Shown piece after piece: positions 36,731-48,373 of a DNA stretch of 64,000 nucleotides (its first letter is position 1; each line of letters begins with the position of its first letter). The translations under genes and the position numbers were made by a program. Origin of the DNA: Heterobilharzia americana (taxonomy: Eukaryota; Platyhelminthes; Trematoda; Strigeidida; Schistosomatidae). Below the pieces are notes generated by a model. The model had not been told where the DNA came from. It was given only the letters and a program-made list of their open reading frames with translations, and made no database searches. Location: NCBI GenBank assembly GCA_944470555.2, contig OX104134.1:98388701-98452700 (forward strand), written 5' to 3'.

Positions 36731-37871
36731 TCTAAGACTAGATAAAATCTTTGGTGATCACAGTTGGGGTTCTACCCATGTGAGTGGCAGGATTTAGCTG
36801 TCCACTACTATGTTGGTTGAGGCTTATCTATGAAGGGCTGTAGGTGACCAAATATCTAGTTATCGTGAAACTTTGTTCCGGCTTAAGTCTTTGATATCGA
36901 TTGGTTGGTTTCTGAGGCGTTGATTCGATTTAAAGGCAGTTTATACCATGAATTGATACCAGTAAGACATCCAATAAAAACAAGGGGATCAATTCCCTGG
37001 TTATTTTATAGTGTAGCACATACATTCCTCATGTTCAGTTGCTGGGTTTTAATGCAGTGGATGACGGTTTCTGATTTTTATTAATTTTTTTGATAAGTAT
37101 ACTGTCATATATACAGAACTTGCCTTTACTTCCATTGCCTCATAATGTTTAACATCGATCTCATACTGCTTTAATGTTTACTGTGATAAAATGATACGAT
37201 CATCGAAAGAGGAAGGAAAATAAAATGAATGTAGAGTAATGGGTTGCGATTTGAGGGGTGAATGATGAATCGATCGTGTATGACCCCAGGAGTAGGCAGT
37301 CACAAACTAGAGAAATATGCCTGATTAGAGCTCCATGATTGTTAATAGTTTTCTAGTTAGTGTCAATTCGTGCCGAAAATGACACTGGAAATTTATATTT
37401 CAGTATGTATCTGATATGTCAACTATGATTTTCAGTATCAGCATTAATTGCCGAGTACAAGCTTGACAGATAATTGTTTACTGAAAAGTATGGATGAATA
37501 TCTCCATTTGTTCACATTTTTGTCGGCAAAAATGTGTGTCTGTGTTGATGGGAAGGAGGAAGGATATTGACTCGAGCGTAGAGAGACTGAAAAATGTGAA
37601 GCTAACACGTTGATCACGACAACAGAAATACTATAATCTCTTTCATTCATCTGGAATACATTCGATTAAAGTAGTGTGTGCCTACCAAGAGCATGGGAAA
37701 ACATTTGCGCTTCAAGATCTCTCAACAATCGAAACAGGTTCAGAGAAATAGTTGTGCACTTTCGTCTTAGTGGATGTATGTACTTCAACATCACACTGTT
37801 GGTCTTCATTTTTCTTGCAGAAACTCCATATTTAAAATGATTATACTTTTATTTTGAATGAATAAGACCTA
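36731..37871. other. Unassigned DNA
   Basis: No recognisable exon or element. Confidence 0.3.
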
Positions 37872-38070
37872 TTTATCATGAACTGACAGAATTAGGAAAT
37901 AGTGGGCTATCGTATCACAACCTGTTGAATGGGTCATAACGCTGTTACCGCAAGGCCTGGAGGCACAATCCCTCTCAGGGTCGTGTGTGTACACTTCTGA
38001 GGAAATCCATACCAGGACAAAACAGCCGTACTGTGCTCCGAGTCTTTCACTGACTCCCTAACAGATTTCA
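37872..38070 (+). mobile_element. Foldback element, right-arm fragment
   Basis: TGAACTGACAGAATTAGGAA is the inner edge of the right arm; GGGTCATAACGCTGTTACCG and GAGGCACAATCCCTCTCAGG are the tRNA-like part with a mutated B box. Ends before the terminal repeat. Confidence 0.55.
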
Positions 38071-38359
38071 GTATGTGATACGAGCCACTTCCAAATGAAT
38101 ACAACCCAGCAATTAGAAAACTAGCCTGCTTTTGACTACATATTTTTGTGAGCGACAAGCAGAGATATTCAGCAAGTACCCGTAATCTCATTTACGGCTT
38201 CTCATTTAGATACACTTTCATCTGAGTTATAGAATTCTCACTGAAACTTGAGGGTAGCATAGATTGCTTTAAATATGAGTGCATTACTCTCAGGTTACTA
38301 AGTTAAAGCAGTTTAATCAGTTTACAGCCAGTATCAGTAGTTCCTTGGATTTTTTAATA

Positions 38360-38612
38360 TTTATTTATTATAATTACTATTTGTCCCTTGGGTTCCTAGT
38401 GGAACATAAAGCTTCAGTAGCACGTCTCCGATGCACTCTGTTCTCTGCAGTCCTTTGAACCTGGCCCCATGACTGTCCAAAAGCTTTCATTTCTTCCTCA
38501 CACGCTCTCCTCCATATCACCCTCGAACGCCCAGAACGTCTTTTCCCATTTGGGTTTAACTCGAAGGGCTACCCTGGCGCGTGATGTCCCCAAACGGTCT
38601 TCTCAGTGTTTC
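38360..38612 (-). mobile_element. RTE/SR2-like 3' tail
   Basis: The minus strand reads from about 38612 (ending of HTLRRPFGD-like text) through RRSCEEE..KAFGQSW.QVQ and the terminal LCST.NPRD-like segment, then an ATT-type tail (38360-38382). About 250 bp, strongly 5' truncated. Confidence 0.8.
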
Positions 38613-38679
38613 AATATTTAAATTTGCTCTTATCTAGTCTAATTGATTAATCTCTGTTTGTACGCAGGCTCATTCTACA

Positions 38680-38850
38680 GATATTATCTGGCTGGTGGCG
38701 GCTATCAGTGGAATTCAGGACTAGCATCTTGTTCTATTAAGGACTGGCCATTTGGATGATGTCGCCGCTGATACTCAAACTCAGCATACGTCAACCTGGA
38801 AGCCAAAGTCTTGTCCACTAAGCTACTAAGCCATGAGAGGGACTTCTTGT
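38680..38850 (-). mobile_element. S-alpha-like SINE, hammerhead degraded
   Basis: On the minus strand GTAGCTTAGTGGACAAGACT (A-box region) and GAGTTTGAGTATC (B box) lead to CCTTAATAGAACAAGATGC, where the consensus would end in CGAAACGC, and CCTGAATTCCACTG, the conserved 3' text. Confidence 0.6.
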
Positions 38851-39561
38851 GAAGCGACTATCAATTGTTATTTACTGATACTTGTAATATCCCGTTGGTA
38901 TGCAAGATCAAACTGCTCTCTCTCTCAGTTGGAACATCGGCTAGTGTGTGGATGCTTTGCTATTGCCTGAAGATTCCGTGTATTGCAATTTTCTGAACCA
39001 GTGAGAACGCCATCTTTCACTGGGATAAAAAGGAACATACACCCATGGATTCTACTGCAGGGAAACTGAATAAGGAGGTAACTTCAGATAATATTGAGGC
39101 ATATGCATAGACGTAGACCAGACTGATCTCATAAAAAAGGGAACATCGCAATTATCAATTAAACATTTCATTGTATGAATGTTGCGATACTTGATGCAAT
39201 TAAACCTCTACTCTGTTCAATACTAACTGACTAAATGGCAACTGTCATATTGGCATCAACAAAAACGTAAATATAAGTTAGACATGTGAGCGAAGTTGAT
39301 TTATGTGCATGTATAGGTCTTCTGCTTTCCAGGTGTCATTAAGAAATACTACACAAATAAATTACAAGACATTCCAGGGAATCGATCGATCAAACCAGCC
39401 AGTGTCAAAATGCTATCTGGTATTGTCATACTACCATCCAAGATGATACACTTGACATAATCAAATTGAGATGTAAAATGGAAAGATGAAAGATTGGGAA
39501 AAAAACTATATAATTAAGTGGTAATGTCTAAAGTCAGGACTTCTCATCCCAATCCAAATCT
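38851..39561. other. Unassigned DNA
   Basis: Nothing recognised before the direct duplication begins. Confidence 0.3.
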
Positions 39562-40018
39562 AATTGAATTAGAGAATGCTGAAATTTAACAATAGATCTT
39601 ATCGCTTAAAAAGCTCATAACAAACTCAGTCAATGAGTATCAAGAAGTACCAAGGATGAAATATCATTCATCTCATGATATTGATTATCTCCCAGTTCTT
39701 CTTCGATGAATTTCATCGTAAAAGTGTTGAAATGGATGAATTACAAAATTGAAATTGAATGAGTAGAGCACGTTTTCATCAGTATTTCTTCTTTTGATTG
39801 GCATAATCAAAACAGAAAATTAAATTATTTATTACTTATGAAATTAAATTACAAGGAGTAAGTTAGAAGGAAAGAAGGATGATGCTATTAGTAAATGTAT
39901 CGGCATGTTTAATGTTTGAGAAGGAGGAAAAGCCTTTAAGAGAGACTAATTGAAGAGGAATCGATTTGTTTTTAATTTTTCTGAGAATTATAAGCAGAAA
40001 ATGTTTTTAACCGCTCCT
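39562..40018 (+). repeat. Direct duplication, copy 1 (457 bp)
   Basis: Repeated in the same orientation at 47915-48373 with roughly 98 percent identity by eye (about eight differences). It has no recognisable coding, RT or SINE text and no obvious terminal repeats, so the family is unknown. Confidence 0.93.
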
Positions 40019-40439
40019 AGTTTCTATATTCGCCACTTAATATCTCTCGGGGTGCATCTTCAGTCAGTCAGTGAGTCAGTGAGTATCTCGACAAAACCTG
40101 GCACAGCTTCATAACCATCCAAGTTGCCACATCACACATCGACACACCAAGATAAACGACACAACGATGGAAGATATAGAAATGAGGAAGAAAGTAGACA
40201 GAATTGACAGAAATTCGTAGTAGGGAGAGAAGGAGGAGAGATAGCGAAGAGTTAACGAAGTGTGACGTGACGATTAGCATGAAGATAATATGTAGATGTT
40301 ACTACGCCGATGAGATAAATTCTGAGTTATGCCATATAGAGTCTTCAACCCCCAATTTTGGAGGTCTCATTGAGCCCCAACCAGGAAAAATACATCTCCC
40401 TTAACGGCAAAGTGCAAGTAACACTGATCTCATAACCTG

Positions 40440-41385
40440 TCACCATGTCTTAGCTTGCACATCTCCAACCTCATTCCATCTCGCATAAACTTCACATAAT
40501 ATTGCGCGATAGGGTTGATGGCAACAAAGTATGCACAATACAAATCCCATCCACCTGAGTCGATGAATGTTTACAACATCATTTACTGACTCATCTCTTT
40601 ACTCTCTAAGCTTCTCACCTACCTTTCGGATTACTTACTGATGTGATGTTGGTGGTGTTCCATGACACATCGCTAATAACACGAATGCGACAGTGATCAG
40701 GCACCTGAAGCCTTCTCATATCATTCAATTTTAGTGGCCACCTCTCACAGCCATAAAGTGGAACGAAGCAGACTGCAGAGTAGTGCACTCGATCCTTGAT
40801 GCGTGGTCGGAGATCATTTCGGCAGTGTAGTTGGTAAGTATTGATGAGGTGAAGGAATTGAGGATTTGGTCGTTTTCTGTGTGTGTGTGTGTGTGTGTAT
40901 GTACGTGTTGCTAGATTTTGTTGACCAATGATTATCAGCGTTCATTAAAGTTTCTGAATGAGTGAAATGGTTGAAATGCCCAGCAGCTTCACCTCCTGTT
41001 TTCAGACGATACGTTGATGCAAAGTGGCGGCTTGCATCTTGTTGGTGCGAAACATTCCCGAATATTGTTGAATTGTTGCTTGATTTGCTTGTAATATCCT
41101 GTATTTTGTCAGTATCTTCTACAAACAAAAATATGTCATCAGCATTTTGGAAGTTAACTGCTGTCATTAAGTGATATCATGTTTTATGACGATTACTAAC
41201 GATAAAATTCAGTTTTCTCTGATATCCTGTAAACTGATAGAAGGTGAATTCAAGAACGATGTTCGCATTAACGGATGCATTAGGCCACCTTATCATCTTA
41301 ATAGCATATCGCGATAACGGTAGGATCCCAGAAAGGTTCTCAAAGGAGGGACATGGTTGTAGGCTTTTGTGCATAGAGATACCAC
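40440..41385 (-). mobile_element. Decayed non-LTR retrotransposon, RT and C-terminal part
   Basis: Minus-strand reading, with several frame changes. From about 41375: LS.ILPLSRYAIKMIR, like the Y/FGIP..II..I RT block. Then NADDIFLFVEDTDKIQ (about 41150), the RT catalytic YADD motif with Y replaced by N, followed by a SNNSTIFG stretch. From about 40815 CLRPRIKDRVHYSAVCFVPL continues to YGCERWPLKLNDMRRLQVPD, the LLYG.E.W block. Same superfamily as the tails at 9.8 and 42.8 kb. A GT microsatellite (40878-40898) interrupts it. Confidence 0.72.
40878..40898. repeat. (GT)n microsatellite
   Basis: About ten GT units within the decayed LINE. Confidence 0.95.
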
Positions 41386-42600
41386 TTTAGAGCTAATACA
41401 GTATAAAATTAAGTGCGAATCCCTGTCTCAATAACTGATGTACGAAATAGTTTTCATTATCCAAAAGTTCGTACTCATAGGCTAAATGATTCATGAAGAA
41501 CTCTTGACGGTAATGGTAGAACTTGTAAATCATTTAGCTCCGTCAAAGATACTTTCTGATTATTTGTTTTATGTTGTGTGTCCCTAGTTTCAATAGAATG
41601 TCATGATCTGTGGGGTCAACCGATAAGTGACTGAGTAAAGGTGTCCACAGATAATACTGATTATAGCTACAGCTGTGACGATAACTGAATGAAACAGTCG
41701 AGCTGCAACCCAGTAGTTGGATGATAATATAGACGCACCAGGATGAGAATATCTTCCACAGCATCTACAGTATACTGTTGATAAAAGTAGAAGGTTAGAA
41801 AATAAAGCCCATTTATCGTTCTCTTTTTATCTCTCTGATTCTAAGTGATTTTTTGGTCAACTTTACACAGTCATATACACTCTGATAAAATCTCAACCCA
41901 TAACATTTTAATTACTTCCAATCTTTGTTTAGTAGGTGAAACAGTCAAAGAAGGCATTCGCTGAAGTGTATCTAACTCAGTTGGAGGTTGTTCCACTTGC
42001 GTAAAATTATGTTCTGCATTTATAACTTGAAATGATAAATACTTGTTTTCTGTTTAGTTAGAAGTGAAAAATAGTTGCCAGTTATAACCTTAAAAACAAT
42101 ATTAACAACAACAATAATTCCACTCGTTTTCAAGCTTACGATTTGTGGGCATTTACAAAATTGAACTAAAGTTTAGTGTTGTAAGCGATGTAGCAATCGA
42201 TGTGATATTTGGTGTCCGGAAGGTCATGAAAAGCTTGTACAAAGCATGGAAATTAACTCTGTGTATTTTCCTTGTGTCCTTACAAGTTTACACGTTTCCA
42301 CTTGATTTCATCAGATATATAGAGAATAGCAGGATATTTAAGGGATAGAGAAGAATGGTAGTGGTAGTAATAACAGTATTAATGGTAATAATAATGTCAT
42401 TGCCATTTTCATTTCAGCTTATGGTTGAAAATGTTATAAGTACATAGTTTTATTTATTCAGTTTAAATCACGAATGATTTCATCACAATAGTGAACTTAA
42501 TATTCCGTTGTATGCGAAGAATTTCCTCATTTATAGTTGACTCTAAGAACACACCAACAAAATGGACAAAATTGGGTATTAAATAGTTTTTAGTTTTAAA
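41386..42600. other. Unassigned DNA
   Basis: Frames of 65-73 codons exist (41543-41764 -, 42145-42348 +) with no motif. No splice-supported exon. Confidence 0.3.
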
Positions 42601-42699
42601 TAATAAAGCCACTGGTAATGATTTCGCCCAAGAAAGTGACTCTGATTATGATTTAGTGTTATCCGAATTACTTGCTGATAAAATAAATCGCAGTTAGGA
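42601..42699 (+). other. Acidic open segment of unknown nature
   Basis: Reads NNKATGNDFAQESDSDYDLV and a few more codons to a TAG stop at 42697-42699. The Asp/Ser/Glu-rich text looks more protein-like than surrounding DNA, but it has no start, no clear acceptor site and no identified family. It may be the end of an exon, a retroelement gag scrap, or chance. Confidence 0.15.
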
Positions 42700-42759
42700 T
42701 GAAAGCACTTGTCCGGCATTTGCTAACATTATGATTGACGCCGACAGAATAGTCGGTAC

Positions 42760-43440
42760 CTCAGTGAACGACCAGCGTACTGCACTGTTTTTCATACTGT
42801 CGTACTATATGGTTGCAGGAGGTGTCAGTTGAAAATACAAGATATGAATAGATTACAGGTTTTTGAATACAAATTTCTTCGCAGCATTTCACATACATGG
42901 TGGAGCTATAGTTTGAGCAGTGTTGAGATTAAGTGAGGGTTACTAAGCCAGGTAAGCGAGTTAGCCGATGAGGTTGCTAGCCGGGTGAGATGGCTGAGAG
43001 ATGTGTTGTGAATGCCAAGTCTCCGCCTAACTCGACGTGATATTTTAGGCGAAGTAAAACTGTGGTGAGGGAAGAAGGGCTAAAGGTTGCAAGACGAAGA
43101 CGTAGCAACAGTCCGTGAAGTCTTTGACTGTCAATCTTAACCGTGTAAGGAGGGTCATAGACAGTCTAATTTGGGTTCTCGAGACGATAGGAACCAATAG
43201 TTGGACACTATTGGTGACATGACTGAAAAATGATCGCAACGGCCCTGATCTATTCACTCCTTGAAGTCTTTTAAAGTTTGAATAGTTTCACTAAACTAGA
43301 TTTTTATCATTTTTCCTCCTCCCAAACACTTTTTTGTACTTTTACATAACTTTTTCTATCCATTTGTTCTTTGTATACTACTGTGAAGTGTGGCAACCTG
43401 AATCGATGTAATTCTGAGCAACATTTTATCTTGATTTAGT
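42760..43440 (+). mobile_element. Decayed non-LTR retrotransposon C-terminal tail and 3' UTR
   Basis: With frame changes the + strand reads an LLYGC.VSVENTR-like block, then RVRWLRDVL.MPSLRLTRRD, GEVKLW..RRAKGCKTKT and QQSVKSLTVNLNRVRR, the same order as in the tail at 9.8 kb. It continues into a pyrimidine-rich region and a 3' UTR-like TTTGTATACTACTGTGAAG. No catalytic motif; dead copy. Confidence 0.65.
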
Positions 43441-44301
43441 CTATGTTAGTATGACCAGAGAGCACACACATATCCTATGAGGTCGTATCGTTTATAAACT
43501 AAGTGGTTTGATAGTAAAGCTGCTGTTACCACGTCGAATAATACTCTGTTGATAGGACATTATCTTATTAGGAAAACCAGTCCACTTTATTGTTCTTAGA
43601 TGGCACCAGTTTAACATATATGGAAGATATGCAATACTTCCTAATGTTTCTATAATTTGTTTTCTGGTTGTTTATGCAGTCTTGTGTTAAGATTGTTTTT
43701 CATGACGGGGGGGGGGTGCGAGTTGTCTATTATTAGAATCCAGGGTTTAGGTTTCTACTTTTTTAGGGACCATCATTGAAGAGATTGACTTATCATTCAT
43801 CAGTTCGGATGATGGACTTGTGAATTACTACAATCATCTCTTCCTCATTGCGTATGACTTGCTATTTAAAGCTTTTATTCTCTTGTTGCACGCATGTAAT
43901 TGCAGCAGTTTAATCACTTTGTAGTCAACAGACACCAAAGTAAATCAGGCTGAAGTTGAACAAGTACAAAGAAGTCATTTAGTTAAGCGGCTAAACTAAT
44001 TTTTAAAGACAATCAGTACAACTGTTTACTTGAAAACGACATTTAAAGAGGGCATGTAGTCATATTGAGGGTTGTTAATGTAAATTGATTTCACAGCCAT
44101 TGAAACTTCAACTTTTTTTTGAATGTGTATTCAAGCTGTTTAAGTGTTTCACAAACAAAATATCCATCTCACGGAACTCACTACTACCTCTATGTGCATT
44201 TGTTTCCAGCACAAATTCTTTTCATGACCTCAGTAACGCAAGTGTGTTACAACAGAAAACTCATTAAATTTTGAGGGAGTTGTGGAGATTTGGAATTATT
44301 C
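43441..44301. other. Unassigned DNA
   Basis: Includes a run of ten G (43707-43716), rare in this AT-rich window. The 60-codon frame at 44085-44267 has no motif. Confidence 0.3.
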
Positions 44302-44527
44302 CAAGTTGTTGTTCATCGTAGACTGACATCAGTTGGAGGAACAAAGGAAACCTGGGAGCGCTGGACAGCTGTTTCGTCCTAGTATGGGACTCCTCAGCAG
44401 TGCGCACCCACGACCCCACCAGCAGGGATCGAACCCACGACCTTCAGGTTCCGCGTCCAGCTGTCCAGTGCTCCCAGGTTTCCTTTGTTCCTCCAACTGA
44501 TGTCAGTCTACGATGAATAACAACTTG
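44302..44527 (+). mobile_element. Foldback derivative, near-perfect hairpin
   Basis: Two roughly 70 bp ends are reverse complements with one mismatch and a 2 bp indel: GACTGACATCAGTTGGAGGA and CCTGGGAGCGCTGGACAGCTG at the left, CAGCTGTCCAGTGCTCCCAGG and TCCTCCAACTGATGTCAGTC at the right. Between them lies the left arm with the minus-strand B box (GGGATCGAACCCACGACC) only. The centre and most of the right arm are deleted. It is the least decayed copy in the window. Confidence 0.88.
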
Positions 44528-45050
44528 AAGGAAAACTCTTTATTCCGAAAAATATTTTCAAGCGAATACATAAATTTCGATCAATCCTTGTCAGGCTTTA
44601 CAGATACAATATAAAAATTATTCAGCAAAGTCATTTGATACCAATACGGACAACTGAATTCGGGGACATGAATGATAAGGCAACAACAAAGGTACGAAAA
44701 ACAAGAAAAATATATTGTGAAAATTCTGTTTAACTTCAAGCCACTGAATTGAATCCTGTAACACTCTCAATTTTCGTTTCACCTTCATTCATCACCGGGT
44801 ATCAATAATCTCAGCGGTCAATCATAATGTATGTCCCAGTGTAATGTATATATATATATATATGTAAGGACATAGAGAAATGAAACTACTATCACATAAC
44901 AATTAGATAATAAAATATTTCAGTTGGAATTAAAACGGAGTATAACGATGATGATGGTAATAATGGTAAAAGTACAAACAAGAATAATATTCACATTTAT
45001 CCAGTTTGATCGGGAAAGAAATTATTGTAACTGGATTTGGAGGTTTGTGG
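44528..45050. other. Unassigned DNA with short TA repeat
   Basis: A short TA tract lies at 44846-44863. Text near 44755-44825 resembles the SINE-like tail at 36690 and 58030. Confidence 0.35.
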
Positions 45051-45579
45051 GGATCTGACTGACATCAGTTGGAGAATCACTGAGAACCTGGGGCCACTGG
45101 AAAGCCGTTTCATCCTAGTACGGAACTTCTTAGCAGTGTGCACCCATAACCGCGTTACAGATTGGACCCAGGACCTCCAGGTTTCACGATGAGTCACTGA
45201 GTCAAAATCCACTGGCCAACATTTTTATACTTCTGTCAGTCAGCGAGATAGAATGACCTTTATCCCATGTCATCGTTGAGTAACTGTCTTTATGTACAGC
45301 TACATTTACCCTGAATAGGACCTTGACAAATCTTATCAGTAGCCAGGTCCCTCATCGGTGAACGCTGTAAATAAGTACGAAAATGTGCATGATTGGATTG
45401 CAACTTAGTGGCCCAGTTGTGAAGTGCGTGTTGCAAAACGTTTAAGGTCCTGGTTTCGACCGGTGGTGGGATTAGGTGTGCGGGCTGTTGAGGAGTCCTG
45501 CACTAAAACAAATTAGCGTTCCAGTGCTCCTAGGCTTCTTTTGGTTCTTAAAGTGATATCATTCCCTGATGAATACTAC
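45051..45579 (+). mobile_element. Foldback element, complete copy C
   Basis: About 530 bp. Left end GACTGACATCAGTTGGAGAA with CCTGGGGCCACTGGAAAGCC; minus-strand tRNA-like segment at about 45155-45190. Unique centre with CTTCTGTCAGTCAGCGAGAT. Right arm with GGCCCAGTTGTGAAGTGCG and a mutated B box (CTGGTTTCGACCGG), then CCAGTGCTCCTAGGCTTC and GATGAATAC. Confidence 0.75.
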
Positions 45580-46130
45580 AGATTGATATTGTAACTGTAT
45601 ACTGTATCTGAGAAGAGAAACAAACATCTCCTGAATACATAAATTAGATGTGAAAACTTTAATCGTTCTCCCTTCTGCTATACTTTGCAATCTGAGATGC
45701 ATAGACTTCGAACACTGTGATGGTACTTTGCTTGGGATGGTAGATGCCGAAATTTTGTCAATCTTTAGTTCACTATCTACCATATGGGCGAGTATCAAGC
45801 TTCTGATGGATTTCACTGATCTTTTGCTTGACCACACTGGACGGTGTTTAATAAGGCCTTATTCTTCAGCCCCAGTCAAAACTAACTGGTCCAATTGTTA
45901 AATACTGATGCCTAATCAGAAACTAAGCAGCTAACCCCTAATGAAAATGTTGTCCACGGTATTCATTGCCCTTAACTCTACAGTATTATCACTATGATCC
46001 AAACAACTCAGCCGTGAGAAATAATAGGTAACAATGTCTAACTACTTAAGTATTTTTATTTTCAATGTACATAAAAAATTAATAATCACTCACCGTCCAC
46101 TTTTTCCTTGTTCTTTCTCTTATTTAACAG
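45580..46130. other. Upstream part of stomatin locus, no exon recognised
   Basis: Presumably intron or 5' region of the stomatin gene. Open frames at 45650-45901 (+) and 45559-45837 (-) overlap but show no stomatin N-terminus. The segment ends in a pyrimidine-rich acceptor. Confidence 0.35.
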
Positions 46131-46240
46131 ATCCTTCCAGAAAATCTGGGGAATATGGAATATGCAGTGCCATTTTAATTGCAATCGCGTATTTATTCAT
46201 TCTTATAACGTTTCCCTTCTCATTATTTTTCTGTATTAAA
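46131..46240 (+). CDS. Stomatin-like gene, exon with membrane hairpin
   Basis: Stomatins are monotopic membrane proteins that form oligomeric scaffolds in cholesterol-rich membranes and tune channels and transporters. This exon follows an acceptor (CTTATTTAACAG) and ends at AAA before a GTAAGT donor. It starts two bases into a codon (phase 1 junction, Asp if the previous exon ends in G) and encodes SRKSGEYGICSAILIAIAYL and then FILITFPFSLFFCIK. This is the hydrophobic hairpin of stomatins, with the conserved proline of the ITFP motif that bends it in the membrane. The codon-boundary end joins smoothly to the next exon (CIK then VVAEYERA). The exon holding the start codon was not found upstream. 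Confidence 0.9.
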
Positions 46241-46309
46241 GTAAGTTGGTTGTTTTACATTGAAATATAAGATTATATTTTAAAGGAAGAGAGTAATAAA
46301 TCAGTTTTA

Positions 46310-46455
46310 GATAATTGGCAGGAAGCCTAGTTTCATCTGGGCTTTGCCATCGTTGTTACTCTTCATTAAGGCATATCTGGATTCTTAGCGGAACTGAAGT
46401 CCCATGAGAGTTCCAACAATTGATATAATCAGAGACGTTACCACTAAGCTATTCC
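46310..46455 (-). mobile_element. tRNA-derived SINE-like sequence, minus strand
   Basis: On the minus strand GGAATAGCTTAGTGGTAACG (A-box region) and GGAACTCTCATGGG (degraded B box), followed by AAGAATCCAGATATGCC. Lies in the first visible stomatin intron. Confidence 0.45.
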
Positions 46456-46469
46456 AACCGCGAATGTGG

Positions 46470-46600
46470 AATTATGTTCCGTTGGTTTAGACAGATGACT
46501 TTCAACCATACGGTCATGGATTCGAGCACTGCTCAACCTGCCGAGGTTCGGGCAATCAGGTAATATCATCTGCCCTCACATACTAGAATGAGTAGCCAAC
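46470..46600 (+). mobile_element. tRNA-derived SINE, second family, copy 2
   Basis: CCGTTGGTTTAGACAGATGA (A-box region), CATGGATTCGAGCAC (B box), then CTCAACCTGCCGAGGTTCG, matching the order of copy 1 at 17830. Confidence 0.55.
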
Positions 46601-46764
46601 CGCATGTTATCTGGTTCTAAGTTCTGAACAGTTTCTATGAATCATTTTAAAATGTGATTATCAAGTCAGGAGACTCAGCAGCATTATGCTGTTTCATTGG
46701 TTTTAACTGATTGGAGGCAATTAGAGGCAACCAATCCTCAATTTAGGTTTTGTGGCTATTGAGA

Positions 46765-46862
46765 CTTATCAGCAAGGGGACAGATATTCCCTGAGAGATT
46801 CGAGTCCACATCACCCACCGCTGCAGTTGAAGATCTCCTGAGTGAGCTACTCAGCTTACAAC
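46765..46862 (-). mobile_element. tRNA-derived SINE head, minus strand
   Basis: On the minus strand GAGTAGCTCACTCAGGAGAT (A-box region) and GTGGACTCGAATCTCTC (B box), spaced like a tRNA gene but without a good acceptor stem. Confidence 0.5.
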
Positions 46863-47914
46863 TGACCTCTTGTATGACTGACTAACACTGATCGGCAGAA
46901 TTTGGTCAGGACTTAGGACTAGGCATTCACCAGTAGTGCGTAACCAGCATCACAACAAAAGAGCTTTTATTGCGTTAAAGGGATCACATGCACATAAAGT
47001 TTACTTTTACTAACAAGGTATTGAAAATTTGTGACTGTATCAATGAATTTATATTCATTATTAATGATCATTCTTGATGGAAGCTAAGTTTTAAACCTAG
47101 ATAGCGCGTTTCAGAACTCCTCAGATGAATTTGCTCGGAATTCAGTGTATTGCTGGTCTTACCGCGACACACACTGATCATTGATTACTGCAAACATCAG
47201 AATGTCGTTATCCACCAAGTTGCTGAATCAATAAATCCAACTTTTTCACCTTTATTCCACTCTATTTACTTCATTTACTACAGTAAGGAATTCAGTACGA
47301 AATTTTATCTTCATTTGAAAAAGAATAGAATCTGAGCACTTCGAGGTAACACTGAATAAGATTAAGGAGGCAGTTTGTTCTCCTTCGTCATATCCAAAAC
47401 GTTATTGAATAAATAACATTGTTACACTGTTTAACAAATGGAAAAAATTAAAGGTGAATTGTACACTATCTTATAGTCCAAGTTTTCCACCTACACTGCA
47501 AAAAAGTACTATCTTGTCGCTTACAGACTAACTAGCAGGTATTCAAATGAATGTGGAGGGTAGATCAGCTTACTGAGAAATACTTTATACTTGTGTGACA
47601 TTGTCTAATGAGCAAAGTAATATTCACTTCATCTGACTATAACCCAGGCCTACCTGTTCACCTGATCGTTGTGTCTACAAAAGTACCAAAGCCTCCGTAA
47701 CAGAATAGCTTGCTTCTATAAAATCACAAACTTTGACTTCGGAGCGAGGCAATCGGTGCGAGGCCTAGCCAAACCCAGCAATCATGCCTTTCGGCACTCG
47801 AAAATTAAGCTCATGATAAGTTGTTACTTCTTCAGATATCCGAACCGACATAATCCTATCATGTAGTAAATAATTGATCACTGATCGATTTAGTACCCCA
47901 TTGATGGAAAATAC

Positions 47915-48373
47915 AATTGAATTAGAGAAGGCTGAAATTTAACAATAGATCTTATCGCTTAAAAAGCTCATAACAAACTCAGTCAATGAGTATCCAGAAG
48001 TACCAAGGATGAAATATCATTCATCTCATGATATTGATTATCTCCCAGTTCTTCTTCGATGAATTTCATCGTAAAAGTGTTGAAATGGATCAATTACAAA
48101 AATTGAAATTGAATGAGTAGAGCACGTTTTCATCAGTATTTCTTCTTTTGATTGGCATAATCAAAACAGAAAATTAAATTATTTATTACTTATGAAATTA
48201 AATTACAAGGAGTAAGTTAGAAGGAAAGAAGGATGATGCTATTAGTAAATGTATCGGCATGTTTAATGTTTGAGAAGGAGGAAAAGCCTTTAAGAGAGAC
48301 TAATTGAAGAGGAATCGATTTGTTTTAATATTTCTGAGAATTATAAACAGAAAATGTGTTTTTAACCACTCCT
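47915..48373 (+). repeat. Direct duplication, copy 2 (459 bp)
   Basis: Same orientation as copy 1 at 39562-40018 and about 98 percent identical by eye. It lies within a stomatin intron. Confidence 0.93.

Noticed and set aside
40962..41174. 70-codon + frame
   Set aside because: Antisense of the decayed LINE RT region.
42601..42699. Stomatin N-terminal exon
   Set aside because: The acidic segment ends in a stop codon and has no donor site, so it cannot join the exon at 46131.
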